DNA of 64,000 nucleotides from Planctomycetota bacterium. GTDB taxonomy: Bacteria; Planctomycetota; Planctomycetia; Planctomycetales; Planctomycetaceae. How positions within the stretch are numbered: position 1 is the stretch's first letter; each line of letters begins with the position of its first letter. Made by a program: the position numbers and the translations under genes. Under the pieces are notes generated by a model, which worked only from the letters and a program-made list of their open reading frames with translations, ran no database searches and was not told where the DNA came from. The stretch is from assembly GCA_027618475.1 (NCBI GenBank), contig JAQCEJ010000001.1, forward strand, positions 117,268 to 181,267, in the 5' to 3' direction. Positions 44,036 to 51,653 of the stretch are shown here, piece after piece.

Positions 44036-46066
44036 ATGCAGACGGTGTCGCAGACGCTTCAAACTGCGATTCACCACCATCAAAGTGGCGAATTCCAGCA
44101 GGCGGGCAATCTTTACCGCAACATTCTGCGTATTGATCCCCGGCATGCCGATGCGCTGCATTTGCTGGGACTGGTCGCCTATCAGGAATCGCGACCGATC
44201 GAAGCGATCGATCTGCTGCAACGGGCAATCACCGCGAATGGTTCGATCGGACGATATCATTGTCATCTCGGAGCGGCGTACCGGGCCTCCGGAAACGTAA
44301 CCACTGCGATCGACTGTTACCGCCGTGCGATTTCGCTCGATCCTCGTTCGGTCGACGCGCACTTCAATCTGGGTAACGCCTTAAGGCAACAGGGAGAATT
44401 CCGCCGCGCGATCGATTCGTATCGGATGGCGCTGAAGTACGATCCCCGACATCTGCAAGCGCGATACAATCTTGCCAACACCTGGAAAACGCTCGAACAA
44501 TACGATCAGGCGATCGCCGAGTATGAATGCGCCTTAACGATCGATCCGAATTTCGTCGAAGCGATCAACAATCTCGGCAGCGTGCACCACGATCTCGGCG
44601 ACACGGTCGAAGCACAGCGACTGTACGAGCGGTGTATTGCCATTCAACCGGCTCATGCACGCGCCTGGAATAATCTTGGGAACGTCCATTTTTCAGAACA
44701 GCGACTTACGGAAGCCGCGACCTGTTTTCTCGAAGCGTTGAAGATCGATTCGAACTATGTCGAACCGTTGTACAATCTCGCCGCCGTTTACAAAGAAGAA
44801 GGGGACGTCGAGCGGGCGATCGAGACCTATCATCGTTGCCTGGCGCTGAAACCCGATTATGCCGATGCCCTCAACAATCTGGGAACGGTGCTGCAAATGG
44901 GGGATCGACTCGACGAAGCGCTGGCGACCTACGAAGCGGTGCTCGCCTCTCATCCCGACCATACGCAGGCACTCTACAACCGCGGCAACGTCCTTATCGA
45001 TCTGTTACGGCTTGATGAAGCGGGCGTCTGCAACCAGAAATTATTGGAACGCGATCCCTCGCACAAAGCGGCCCGGTTCGATCGGGGACTTATCGATCTG
45101 CTTCGCGGAAACTGGCTCAGCGGTTGGAAGGGATACGAATTCCGCTGGTGTCAGGACAGCGCCCAGCTCCGCGAATTTCCGGTCCCGGACTGGGACGGTC
45201 AACCGAATCGGCAGACCCGGCTGTTCATCTCGACCGAGCAGGGGGTCGGCGACGAAATTATGTTTTCCTCGTGCCTGCCTCACATCGGTTCGCGGGTCAA
45301 GTCGGTTGTGCTCGAATGCGATCGGCGTCTGATCCCGCTGTTTCGGCGATCGTTTCCTTCGCTGGATTTCGTTGCGCGTCCGGTCAATCTAACGCGCAAC
45401 CCGAATGTCGTGAACGAACGGGCCGATTGTCACATTGCCATCGGAAGTTTACCGAAGGTCTGCGAATGGACCCCCGAAACAATACCCGTGCATCACGAGT
45501 ATCTGCGGGCCGACGAACAACGTATCGAATATTGGCGTTCCCGACTGGCAACGTTGCCGAAGGGGTTGAAAGTCGGCATCTCGTGGCGGGGAGGAAAGGC
45601 GATTCGCAAGCAACTCAGGCGTTCGGCTCCACTCGAACAATGGAACCCGATTCTCTCGCTCGACGGTGCGACGTTCATCGACGTGCAGTACGGACCAAGC
45701 GATGACGACCGTCATCATCTGTTCGAAAGACATCGACTTCGACTGCATCATTTTTCTGAAATTGATGCCCTGCACGACCTCGACGAGTTTGCAGCGCTGC
45801 TTTCTTCGCTCGACCTGGTGATTTCGATCGACAACTCGACCGTTCATCTTGCCGGCGCACTCGATGTTCCCACATGGGCCATACTGCCGTATTCGATCGA
45901 CTGGCGATGGATGATCGACCGCCGCGATACGCCGTGGTATCCGAGCGTACGGCTCTTCCGTCAACAACAGCCAGGTCATTGGGAAGAACCGCTGGCAGAA
46001 ATCCAGGAACAACTTAACGCGAAATTGTCGAACTGCGGCGAGCGGCGTTGCGAAAGTCTTTCGTAG
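44036..46066 (+). CDS. TPR protein with C-terminal GT9/GT41-like glycosyltransferase domain (copy 1)
   Basis: A GTG at 44018 is in frame, but the ATG at 44036 is favoured, giving 676 residues. The N-terminal ~360 residues are ten or so tetratricopeptide repeats (IDCYRRAISLDPRSVDAHFN, YDQAIAEYECALTIDPNFVE, ALATYEAVLASHPDHTQALY). The C-terminal ~270 residues resemble the second Rossmann domain of GT9/GT41-type enzymes: FISTEQGVGDEIMFSSCLPH, VGISWRGGK, and LDLVISIDNSTVHLAGALDVP. This two-part plan is widely annotated as a TPR-containing glycosyltransferase and may modify proteins. The next gene is a paralog starting 31 bp downstream. Donor sugar and target are not visible. Confidence 0.82.
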   Translation: MQTVSQTLQTAIHHHQSGEFQQAGNLYRNILRIDPRHADALHLLGLVAYQESRPIEAIDLLQRAITANGSIGRYHCHLGAAYRASGNVTTAIDCYRRAISLDPRSVDAHFNLGNALRQQGEFRRAIDSYRMALKYDPRHLQARYNLANTWKTLEQYDQAIAEYECALTIDPNFVEAINNLGSVHHDLGDTVEAQRLYERCIAIQPAHARAWNNLGNVHFSEQRLTEAATCFLEALKIDSNYVEPLYNLAAVYKEEGDVERAIETYHRCLALKPDYADALNNLGTVLQMGDRLDEALATYEAVLASHPDHTQALYNRGNVLIDLLRLDEAGVCNQKLLERDPSHKAARFDRGLIDLLRGNWLSGWKGYEFRWCQDSAQLREFPVPDWDGQPNRQTRLFISTEQGVGDEIMFSSCLPHIGSRVKSVVLECDRRLIPLFRRSFPSLDFVARPVNLTRNPNVVNERADCHIAIGSLPKVCEWTPETIPVHHEYLRADEQRIEYWRSRLATLPKGLKVGISWRGGKAIRKQLRRSAPLEQWNPILSLDGATFIDVQYGPSDDDRHHLFERHRLRLHHFSEIDALHDLDEFAALLSSLDLVISIDNSTVHLAGALDVPTWAILPYSIDWRWMIDRRDTPWYPSVRLFRQQQPGHWEEPLAEIQEQLNAKLSNCGERRCESLS

Positions 46067-46097
46067 CGACGTTGGCGTGTCTGAGAAAGTGAATTTG

Positions 46098-48026
46098 ATG
46101 TCGACCACCCATCTGCCGTCCCATCCTCCGCTCGCCGAAATGCTGTCGCAGGGGATCGCCCATCAGCGTCGAGGCGAACTCGATCGGGCAGAACAGTCGT
46201 ATCGCACATTGTTGCGGTTCGACCCGGCCCAACCGCAGGCACGAACTCATCTCGCAGGAATTTTGCTGGCCACGAACCGCCCGTGCGACGCCGAAGCGAT
46301 TTATCGTCAACTGATCGCCGAATCGCCCCGTCGCCTCACCTGCGCGCTGCATCTCGCAACCGCTCTGCAATTGCAGAAACGATTCAGCGATGCCTGCGAC
46401 GTTCTTGTCGGTTTACGCAATCCCTCCGGCACGTCACCCGACATGGCGCAACAGGTCGAAATCGAAAAACGCCTCGGCGAGCTGTGGTATCATCTGCAGA
46501 AATTCAACGAAGCACAGCGGGCGCTCGAATTCGTCGTCAAGCAGACCCCCGAAGATTCGTTCTCGTGGGAACTTCTCGGCTGCGTACAGGCCGCACAAAA
46601 CGACGTTAGCAACGCTCATCGAAGTTTCGAGCAGGCGACGCAGATCGATCCCTCGCGGACGTCAGCACGGTTTCGCCTCGCAGAGTCGTTCTACCGGCAG
46701 AACGACGACGCCTCCGCCGAAATTCATTTGCGTACGCTGCTCAATCAGGAACCCGAACATGTCGGTGCGACAGGATTATGGGGTTCGTTATGTTACCGGC
46801 AGAATCGCGCTGTCGAGGCGGTGCAGTCGTTTCACAAAGCAACGATGTTACAGCCGCACGTGGCGTCGCATTGGAGCAACTGGGGGGCCGCGCTGCAGCT
46901 TCAGGGAGATGTGCACAACGCCCTGAAAACGCTCGACCAGGCGGTCGCGCTTAAGCCGGATGAATGCTCTGCATGGACCAACCGTGCTGCGATTCTGCAG
47001 GATCTGCAGCGTTTCGATGAAGCCGAACGCTGCTACGAAACCATTCTTGCTCTCAAGCCCGGTGAAACGGCGGCGCGACATAACCGCGCGCTCCTCTGGC
47101 TGTTGCAAGGCGAGATCAAGAAGGGTCTCGTCGAACACGAATTTCGGAGCACTCGCATCGAATTGCTGCACTCCGGTCGTCTGCAACAACCGTGGAACGG
47201 TGAACGGCTCACTCGTCAACGCCTTGTCATTCGTGCCGAACAAGGGCTCGGCGACGAAGTCATGTTCGCTCGCTATTTTGCCGAAGTGCAAAACCGGGCA
47301 ACTCAGGTTCGTGTGGAATGCGATCCTCGTTTGAAAACATTGTTTCAGCGTTCGTTTCCGCAGATCGATTTCGGCGGCGATGCAACGCCGACAGACGCGG
47401 CATCGTCTGAACTCGACATCGCACTGGCGAGCCTGCCGCTGGTGCTCGCTGATGATTTTAGCTTGGCGACGTACTCCGATTCTTATCTTCAAGCCGATGT
47501 CTCTCTCAGACAGGTTTGGCGCGAGCGACTGGACCAACTTCCCGCGAAATATCGCGTCGGCGTTTCGTGGTTCGGCGGCGGTACGCCTCTCACCCGTCAC
47601 AAGCGGTCGATCCCGCTGACGCAGTGGAACGATCTGTTGTCGGTTCCCGATGTTGCGTTTGTCAATCTTCAATACGGCCCTCACCGAGAAGAGGGCCTGC
47701 ATCTTTATCATTGGAACGACATCGATCCGACGCGCGACCTCGAACAGTTCGCCGCGTTATTGTCAGAACTCGATCTCGTGATCTCGGTCGATAACTCGAC
47801 GGTTCATCTCGCCGGTGCGCTGGGGGTACCGACGGAGGTGCTCCTTCCGGTCGTCCCCGACTGGCGATGGGGACTGCAAAGCGAACGAACGCACTGGTAT
47901 CAGAAGATGCAACTGATCCGACAGACAACTTGGAACGACTGGAGCGCCCCCGTGCAGATCGCCGCGTCGCGATTGGCCGATCGACTCAGCGCACCGGTTT
48001 CCCGTCGGACTCATCCTTTGCCGTAA
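46098..48026 (+). CDS. TPR protein with C-terminal GT9/GT41-like glycosyltransferase domain (copy 2)
   Basis: A GTG at 46077 is in frame; ATG at 46098 has GAGAAAG upstream and is preferred, giving 642 residues. It shares the architecture of copy 1: TPRs in the first ~330 residues (RRGELDRAEQSYRTLLRFDP, FDEAERCYETILALKPGETA), then VIRAEQGLGDEVMFARYFAE, YRVGVSWFGGG, and LDLVISVDNSTVHLAGALGVP. The last motif is almost identical between the copies while the TPR regions differ, as expected for paralogs that keep the catalytic fold and change protein partners. The polysaccharide pyruvyl transferase follows 40 bp downstream, indicating one transcription unit. Confidence 0.82.
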   Translation: MSTTHLPSHPPLAEMLSQGIAHQRRGELDRAEQSYRTLLRFDPAQPQARTHLAGILLATNRPCDAEAIYRQLIAESPRRLTCALHLATALQLQKRFSDACDVLVGLRNPSGTSPDMAQQVEIEKRLGELWYHLQKFNEAQRALEFVVKQTPEDSFSWELLGCVQAAQNDVSNAHRSFEQATQIDPSRTSARFRLAESFYRQNDDASAEIHLRTLLNQEPEHVGATGLWGSLCYRQNRAVEAVQSFHKATMLQPHVASHWSNWGAALQLQGDVHNALKTLDQAVALKPDECSAWTNRAAILQDLQRFDEAERCYETILALKPGETAARHNRALLWLLQGEIKKGLVEHEFRSTRIELLHSGRLQQPWNGERLTRQRLVIRAEQGLGDEVMFARYFAEVQNRATQVRVECDPRLKTLFQRSFPQIDFGGDATPTDAASSELDIALASLPLVLADDFSLATYSDSYLQADVSLRQVWRERLDQLPAKYRVGVSWFGGGTPLTRHKRSIPLTQWNDLLSVPDVAFVNLQYGPHREEGLHLYHWNDIDPTRDLEQFAALLSELDLVISVDNSTVHLAGALGVPTEVLLPVVPDWRWGLQSERTHWYQKMQLIRQTTWNDWSAPVQIAASRLADRLSAPVSRRTHPLP

Positions 48027-48066
48027 AGCGACTCTTTCCCCAGGAAAGAGTAAGAAAGCAAATATC

Positions 48067-49218
48067 ATGTCCAAAGCCGTTCTGGTCAATGACACGTTTT
48101 CGTGGTATCACTGGGGATGTAACGCTACCAGTCAGGCGCTGCGGATTCGGATCAAGCAGTTCGGCTACGAGTTGATGTCGATTCCGATTCAGGTCGTGCA
48201 TCAGCTTCATCGCCTGCCACAAACGCTGGGTGACTTCGACAGCATCGAGTTTTTTCGCGACCATTACCGTCAATACCCGGCGGTAATCAACGCGTTGTCC
48301 GAGGCAGACGTTGTCGTGGTTAACGGCGAAGGAACGTTGCATCGCATTTCGCAGGCGTCGCTGTCATTGCTTTATCTGGCGTATGCGTCGAAGAAATTTC
48401 TGAATAAGCCGGTGCATATCGTGAATCATTCGGTCTATCCCGAAGTCACAACCACGCCGCGCGACAGCGTGGCATTCGATATCTACAAAGGGGTCTACCG
48501 TGCTCTCGATTACGTTGCCATTCGCGAACCGATCAGCTTTCGATTGATGCAGCAACTCGGCTTGCCGGTCGTGCGCAGCTTCGATTCGCTGCCGCTGATC
48601 GTGCAGAATTTCTATCAGCCAAACCGCACGGCCCTAACGAAGCCGCAGATCGTCATCGCCGGGTCGGTGTCGTTTCCGGACGAACGGATACCCGATCTCG
48701 CCCACGTGATGGAACAGGTGACGAAACGCGGGTACGACGTCAATGTACTCATCGGAGCGAAGTCGGATCTCGCCGGCGACGATCTCCGTTTTGTCGAACG
48801 GTTGTGGGCTCACACCATCGATCGCGTCGACTGGACACTGATCGAAGCGCAGTCGCTGCAAGAGTGGTTCGACACATTTCACCGGGCAAGTTTATTGATT
48901 TCCGGCCGATTTCATCACACGATTGCCGCGAGTTGCCTGGGGGTTCCCGTCGTGATGTGCGAATCGAATACGCTGAAGAACCAAGCCCTCGCCGAGATGC
49001 TCTCGATCGCCTCGCCGATCGATTACGACGTCCCCGAATTCCGTAACGTACTGTCCGATCGCGTAGATCGATCGCTGAGTGAATCGCGTCGGGATATGAC
49101 CGGCCGGCTGGAGGAATGGTGTCATCTCGCCGAAAAAAACTTCGACGGTTTACGGCGTCTGGCAGAAGCGGAAACGCTCGGCACCAATCTGGCAAGACCC
49201 GTATCGACTTCGTCTTGA
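48067..49218 (+). CDS. Polysaccharide pyruvyl transferase family protein
   Basis: 383 residues. The N-terminal VNDTFSWYHWGCNATSQAL (N-x-G-C-x-A region), the central VVVVNGEGTLHR and NHSVYPEV, IREPISFRLMQQLGL, and the C-terminal SGRFHHTIAASCLGVPVVMCESNT match the polysaccharide pyruvyl transferase family. Its members ketalise sugars with pyruvate from PEP, and some relatives are GT-B-fold transferases in flagellin or exopolysaccharide modification. It is third in the run with the TPR-glycosyltransferases and close to fliD/fliS, which suggests glycan modification of flagella or another surface polymer (inference). The ATG at 48067 has an A/G-rich leader. Confidence 0.82.
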   Translation: MSKAVLVNDTFSWYHWGCNATSQALRIRIKQFGYELMSIPIQVVHQLHRLPQTLGDFDSIEFFRDHYRQYPAVINALSEADVVVVNGEGTLHRISQASLSLLYLAYASKKFLNKPVHIVNHSVYPEVTTTPRDSVAFDIYKGVYRALDYVAIREPISFRLMQQLGLPVVRSFDSLPLIVQNFYQPNRTALTKPQIVIAGSVSFPDERIPDLAHVMEQVTKRGYDVNVLIGAKSDLAGDDLRFVERLWAHTIDRVDWTLIEAQSLQEWFDTFHRASLLISGRFHHTIAASCLGVPVVMCESNTLKNQALAEMLSIASPIDYDVPEFRNVLSDRVDRSLSESRRDMTGRLEEWCHLAEKNFDGLRRLAEAETLGTNLARPVSTSS

Positions 49219-49283
49219 CGAGTGTCAATCACAGCGGTTTAATTGAGATCGACACACACAATAGTCATGGAATAACGTCGCCT

Positions 49284-49685
49284 ATGATTCCGCCGTTTGA
49301 TGATCGAGGTTATTTGCCACCGGGAATTCATCCGGCGACGCTCGACGAAATCGACGAGCGATTCGGTCGCGAATCAGAAATTCGACGCGCACAGATAGAA
49401 TCTTTACGTTGGTTAGTAGAATTGTCACGGAAAGCCGGAATCAAGCGATTGGTGATCAATGGAAGTTTTGTTACGGACACTTTGGAACCTAACGACGTCG
49501 ATTGCGTGCTATTACTTGTTTCCGGTTTTCCATACGATAAATCGGCTGAGGAGGAATTGATTGAAGGGCTTCCGTTTCTGGCGATTAGTCTTGTCAATCA
49601 AGCCGATTTCGATCTACTTGTCAATGAGTTCTTTGCCACCGATCGACAATCCGTCGGAAAGGGCCTTGTGGAGGTTGTTTCATGA
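49284..49685 (+). CDS. Minimal nucleotidyltransferase-like protein (DUF6932-like), candidate toxin
   Basis: The long open frame (from 49116) overlaps the previous gene; the ATG at 49284 gives 134 residues beginning IPPFDDRGYLPPGIH, which resembles the N-terminus of DUF6932-type proteins. It contains an exact minimal nucleotidyltransferase signature: Gly60-Ser61, nine residues, then Asp71-Val72-Asp73 (LVINGSFVTDTLEPNDVDCV). That is the hG[GS]x(9-13)DhD pattern of MNT, Abi and MenT-type enzymes. Its stop overlaps the start of a small coiled-coil gene as ATGA, the organisation of toxin-antitoxin modules. The local DNA is more A/T-rich than neighbours (one 60-base line has 26 G+C), consistent with transfer. 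Toxicity is inferred, not shown. Confidence 0.65.
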   Translation: MIPPFDDRGYLPPGIHPATLDEIDERFGRESEIRRAQIESLRWLVELSRKAGIKRLVINGSFVTDTLEPNDVDCVLLLVSGFPYDKSAEEELIEGLPFLAISLVNQADFDLLVNEFFATDRQSVGKGLVEVVS

Positions 49686-49876
49686 GTTTGCGAAATCAGC
49701 GAGAACTCGACGCGACGCGCGAAAAACTTCGACGACTCGAAGAGCGGTACGCGGCTCACAAGGTTGAAGATCAGGGCGATGAACACGTTCGAGAATTGAG
49801 TCAAAGATCGCTCAAACGCCTGATCAATCAGTTGAAAGAAGAAATCGCCCGCTACGATTCACGCAGTCCTGCTTGA
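49682..49876 (+). CDS. 64-residue coiled-coil protein, candidate antitoxin
   Basis: The ATG at 49682 overlaps the upstream stop by four bases (ATGA), so translation is probably coupled. The sequence is charged and helical with heptad-like spacing: RELDATREKLRRLEERYAAHK and SQRSLKRLINQLKEEIARYD. No DNA-binding motif is certain. Small partners of this kind often follow DUF6932-type nucleotidyltransferase-like genes and could be antitoxins or oligomerisation partners. It ends about 200 bp before the IS element. The intervening DNA has only an 8-bp inverted repeat (CTTGACGG at 49940-49947, CCGTCAAG at 49972-49979). Confidence 0.6.
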   Translation: MSLRNQRELDATREKLRRLEERYAAHKVEDQGDEHVRELSQRSLKRLINQLKEEIARYDSRSPA

Positions 49877-50083
49877 ATCGAGGCAGCATCCTTCCATGGG
49901 CAATCTTTTACATGACGACGTCCGACTCTCAATTGTCGACTTGACGGTCGTTGAATTGGAACGTTAAATGGCCGTCAAGGTATAATTTTCGCCGGAAAAA
50001 ATTGTCGGCAATCGACTGGGCAACCGTTATACGCGATTTGCTGAGCAATATTGTTGATCTAGTTATTGCAAATCCTATGAGCC

Positions 50084-50998
50084 GCCGTCAAAACCTCATA
50101 ACTACTGAATAGAATGGCCCGATAATTGCGTATGGTGGGTTTCCGAAAGGAGGCCTTGAGCCATGTTGACGCCTTGTTGCTTTCCGTCTCTTGCACGGTA
50201 CGACGCGGCGTCCAGGACGGATGTCACACCCCAACTCACTGACGACCAATGGTTTCTGATCGAAGACGTATTCCCCTGGGATCCCCCGCAGCGGTCTGGC
50301 GGTCGCCCGCCGGCCCCGCCGCGTCCGTGCTTCGAGGGGCTGCTCTGGCTGCTGAGAAACGGCGGTCGCTGGCAAGATTTACCAAAATATTTACCATCCG
50401 AGTCCACGTTACGAAGGCGACTGACCGAGTGGACGACGTTGGGAATTTTCACCGAAGTCTGGGCGAGATTGGTAGAACTCGCCGACGAACTCGGCCAAGT
50501 CGACTGGAAGCATCTGATGGCCGATGGCACGTTCTGCCCGGCAAAAAAAGGGGTGAACTCGTTGCCGCCGGTGTTAAGGGAACGGGTACCACGGCTCTCG
50601 TGCTGATGGATAATCGGCAAACTCCTCTGGCCGTCGTCATCACCGGCGCGAACGAACATGAGAGTCAGCACATCGAACGTCTGATTGATTCCGCCGTTGT
50701 TCCGTTGCCCGACGACACGCTTCTGCTGTACGACAAAGCCGCCGACAGCGATCCGCTGCGCGAGAGATTGGCATGGCGCGGTATCAAGCTGATCGCGCCT
50801 CCGCGCCGCAATCGCAAAGCCCGCCAACTGCACCACGCTCACAAGAAGAGACTGCGGCAGCGCTGGAAGATCGAACGCACAATCGCCTGGTTGCATCGCT
50901 ACGGTCGCCTAGCCATTCGGAAAGATCGTAAAGCCGATATTTTCCTGGGGTGGACTCAACTCGCCTGCCTATTCACTATTCTTAAGAGGTTTTGACGG
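50084..50998 (+). mobile_element. IS5-family insertion sequence with 13-bp terminal inverted repeats
   Basis: Perfect 13-bp ends CCGTCAAAACCTC (50085-50097) and GAGGTTTTGACGG (50986-50998) flank one transposase region. The host bases AGCC occur on both sides (50080-50083 and 50999-51002), a likely 4-bp target duplication. The transposase stop codon lies inside the right terminal repeat. The element appears complete and recently inserted, because removing it and one AGCC restores a continuous host reading frame on the minus strand. Confidence 0.9.
50163..50995 (+). CDS. IS5-family transposase, two frames joined by a -1 ribosomal frameshift
   Basis: Frame one (50163-50606) encodes the DNA-binding N-terminal part (LTDDQWFLIEDVFP, GGRPPAPPRPCFEGLLWLLR) and the first catalytic Asp (KHLMADGTFCPAKK). 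Frame two (to 50995), one base back, carries the second Asp (LLYDKAADSDPLRERLAW) and catalytic Glu (RWKIERTIAWLHRYGRL). The join is at GCA AAA AAA GGG, near 50544-50555; a -1 slip on A-AAA-AAA gives PAKKRGELVAAG and a fused protein of about 277 residues. Programmed -1 frameshifting on an A7 run is well known in this IS group. AAAGGAGG lies nine bases before the ATG. All three catalytic residues remain, so activity is plausible. Confidence 0.88.
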
Positions 50999-51460
50999 AG
51001 CCTCAATGTAAGTTTCAGGATCGCGTAATTCATGCCCCGTGTAACTTGTTGGCTCAGTGCCCGGAGTGTGATAAAGTAATTTGTCGCGACTCTTACACCA
51101 ATCGGCAAGATCACGGCGGACGGTGCCATTGTTAAGAGAAATATATCGCCCCCAATCCTTGGTCTGGCTTATTGCGCCGACAAGACGGTCTGCTGGCTTT
51201 CTTTTTTTTGTGATCACCTTTGCATCGACAGGTTCGCACTCAACAAAGTTTACATCCCATCCTCTGGAATTGGACGTCAGAACTACGAAGTCCGCTTTGT
51301 GTTGGGCGCCGAATGGAAACTCATACAAAACATAATTGAAATGGCCAGACTGAGGGCAGAGCGCACAGTGGACAATTTCGGCATTATCACGCAGATATGT
51401 ACACGCGGCTCTTTCGCCAGACTTCGTATCAAGCACATTTTTTAACGCGGCATGGAACAT
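50969..51460 (-). CDS. Shedu-like (DUF4263) nuclease-family protein, C-terminus altered by IS insertion
   Basis: 163 codons. The N-terminal helical part is followed by a DUF4263-like core: HKADFVVLTSNSRGWDVNFVECEPVD with Asp57 and Glu74-Cys-Glu76-Pro (the VELEP-type variant of the PD-(D/E)xK site) and AISQTKDWGRYI (Gln99...Asp102-Trp103), all characteristic of the Shedu antiphage family. The last ten codons read into the IS end at 50998. Reconstructing the pre-insertion DNA gives IEA followed by HRICNN and a stop, so only a short tail was changed and the core is intact. At ~160 residues it is shorter than SduA (~380-400). A defence role is inferred from family. Confidence 0.65.
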   Translation of the reverse strand: MFHAALKNVLDTKSGERAACTYLRDNAEIVHCALCPQSGHFNYVLYEFPFGAQHKADFVVLTSNSRGWDVNFVECEPVDAKVITKKRKPADRLVGAISQTKDWGRYISLNNGTVRRDLADWCKSRDKLLYHTPGTEPTSYTGHELRDPETYIEAPSKPLKNSE

Positions 51461-51653
51461 GAACTATTTCAATAGAATGTAGATTGGCATAAAAAACTTC
51501 CGTCCGGTCATCAACAAGACGCATCTCGCTTCGAGTTATCCGTTGTTGACGATGCCCAAAACTGTCATAACAACGTCCTCGGTCGTCCTCCCATGTGGTG
51601 CAGCACGTGATGCCCAAAACGCATCAACCAGACGACCGCCGTTCAACGTCGCC

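Noticed and set aside
49940..49979. CTTGACGG/CCGTCAAG inverted repeat as a second IS end
   Set aside because: It resembles the IS terminus only over CCGTCAA, has no transposase beside it and no target duplication; more likely a small hairpin.
49981..49986. TATAAT as a promoter before the IS
   Set aside because: No acceptable -35 hexamer lies 16-18 bp upstream, and no host gene starts downstream on that strand.
51429..51617. 62-codon frame overlapping the Shedu-like gene start
   Set aside because: No ribosome site or domain; composition is that of an out-of-frame translation.
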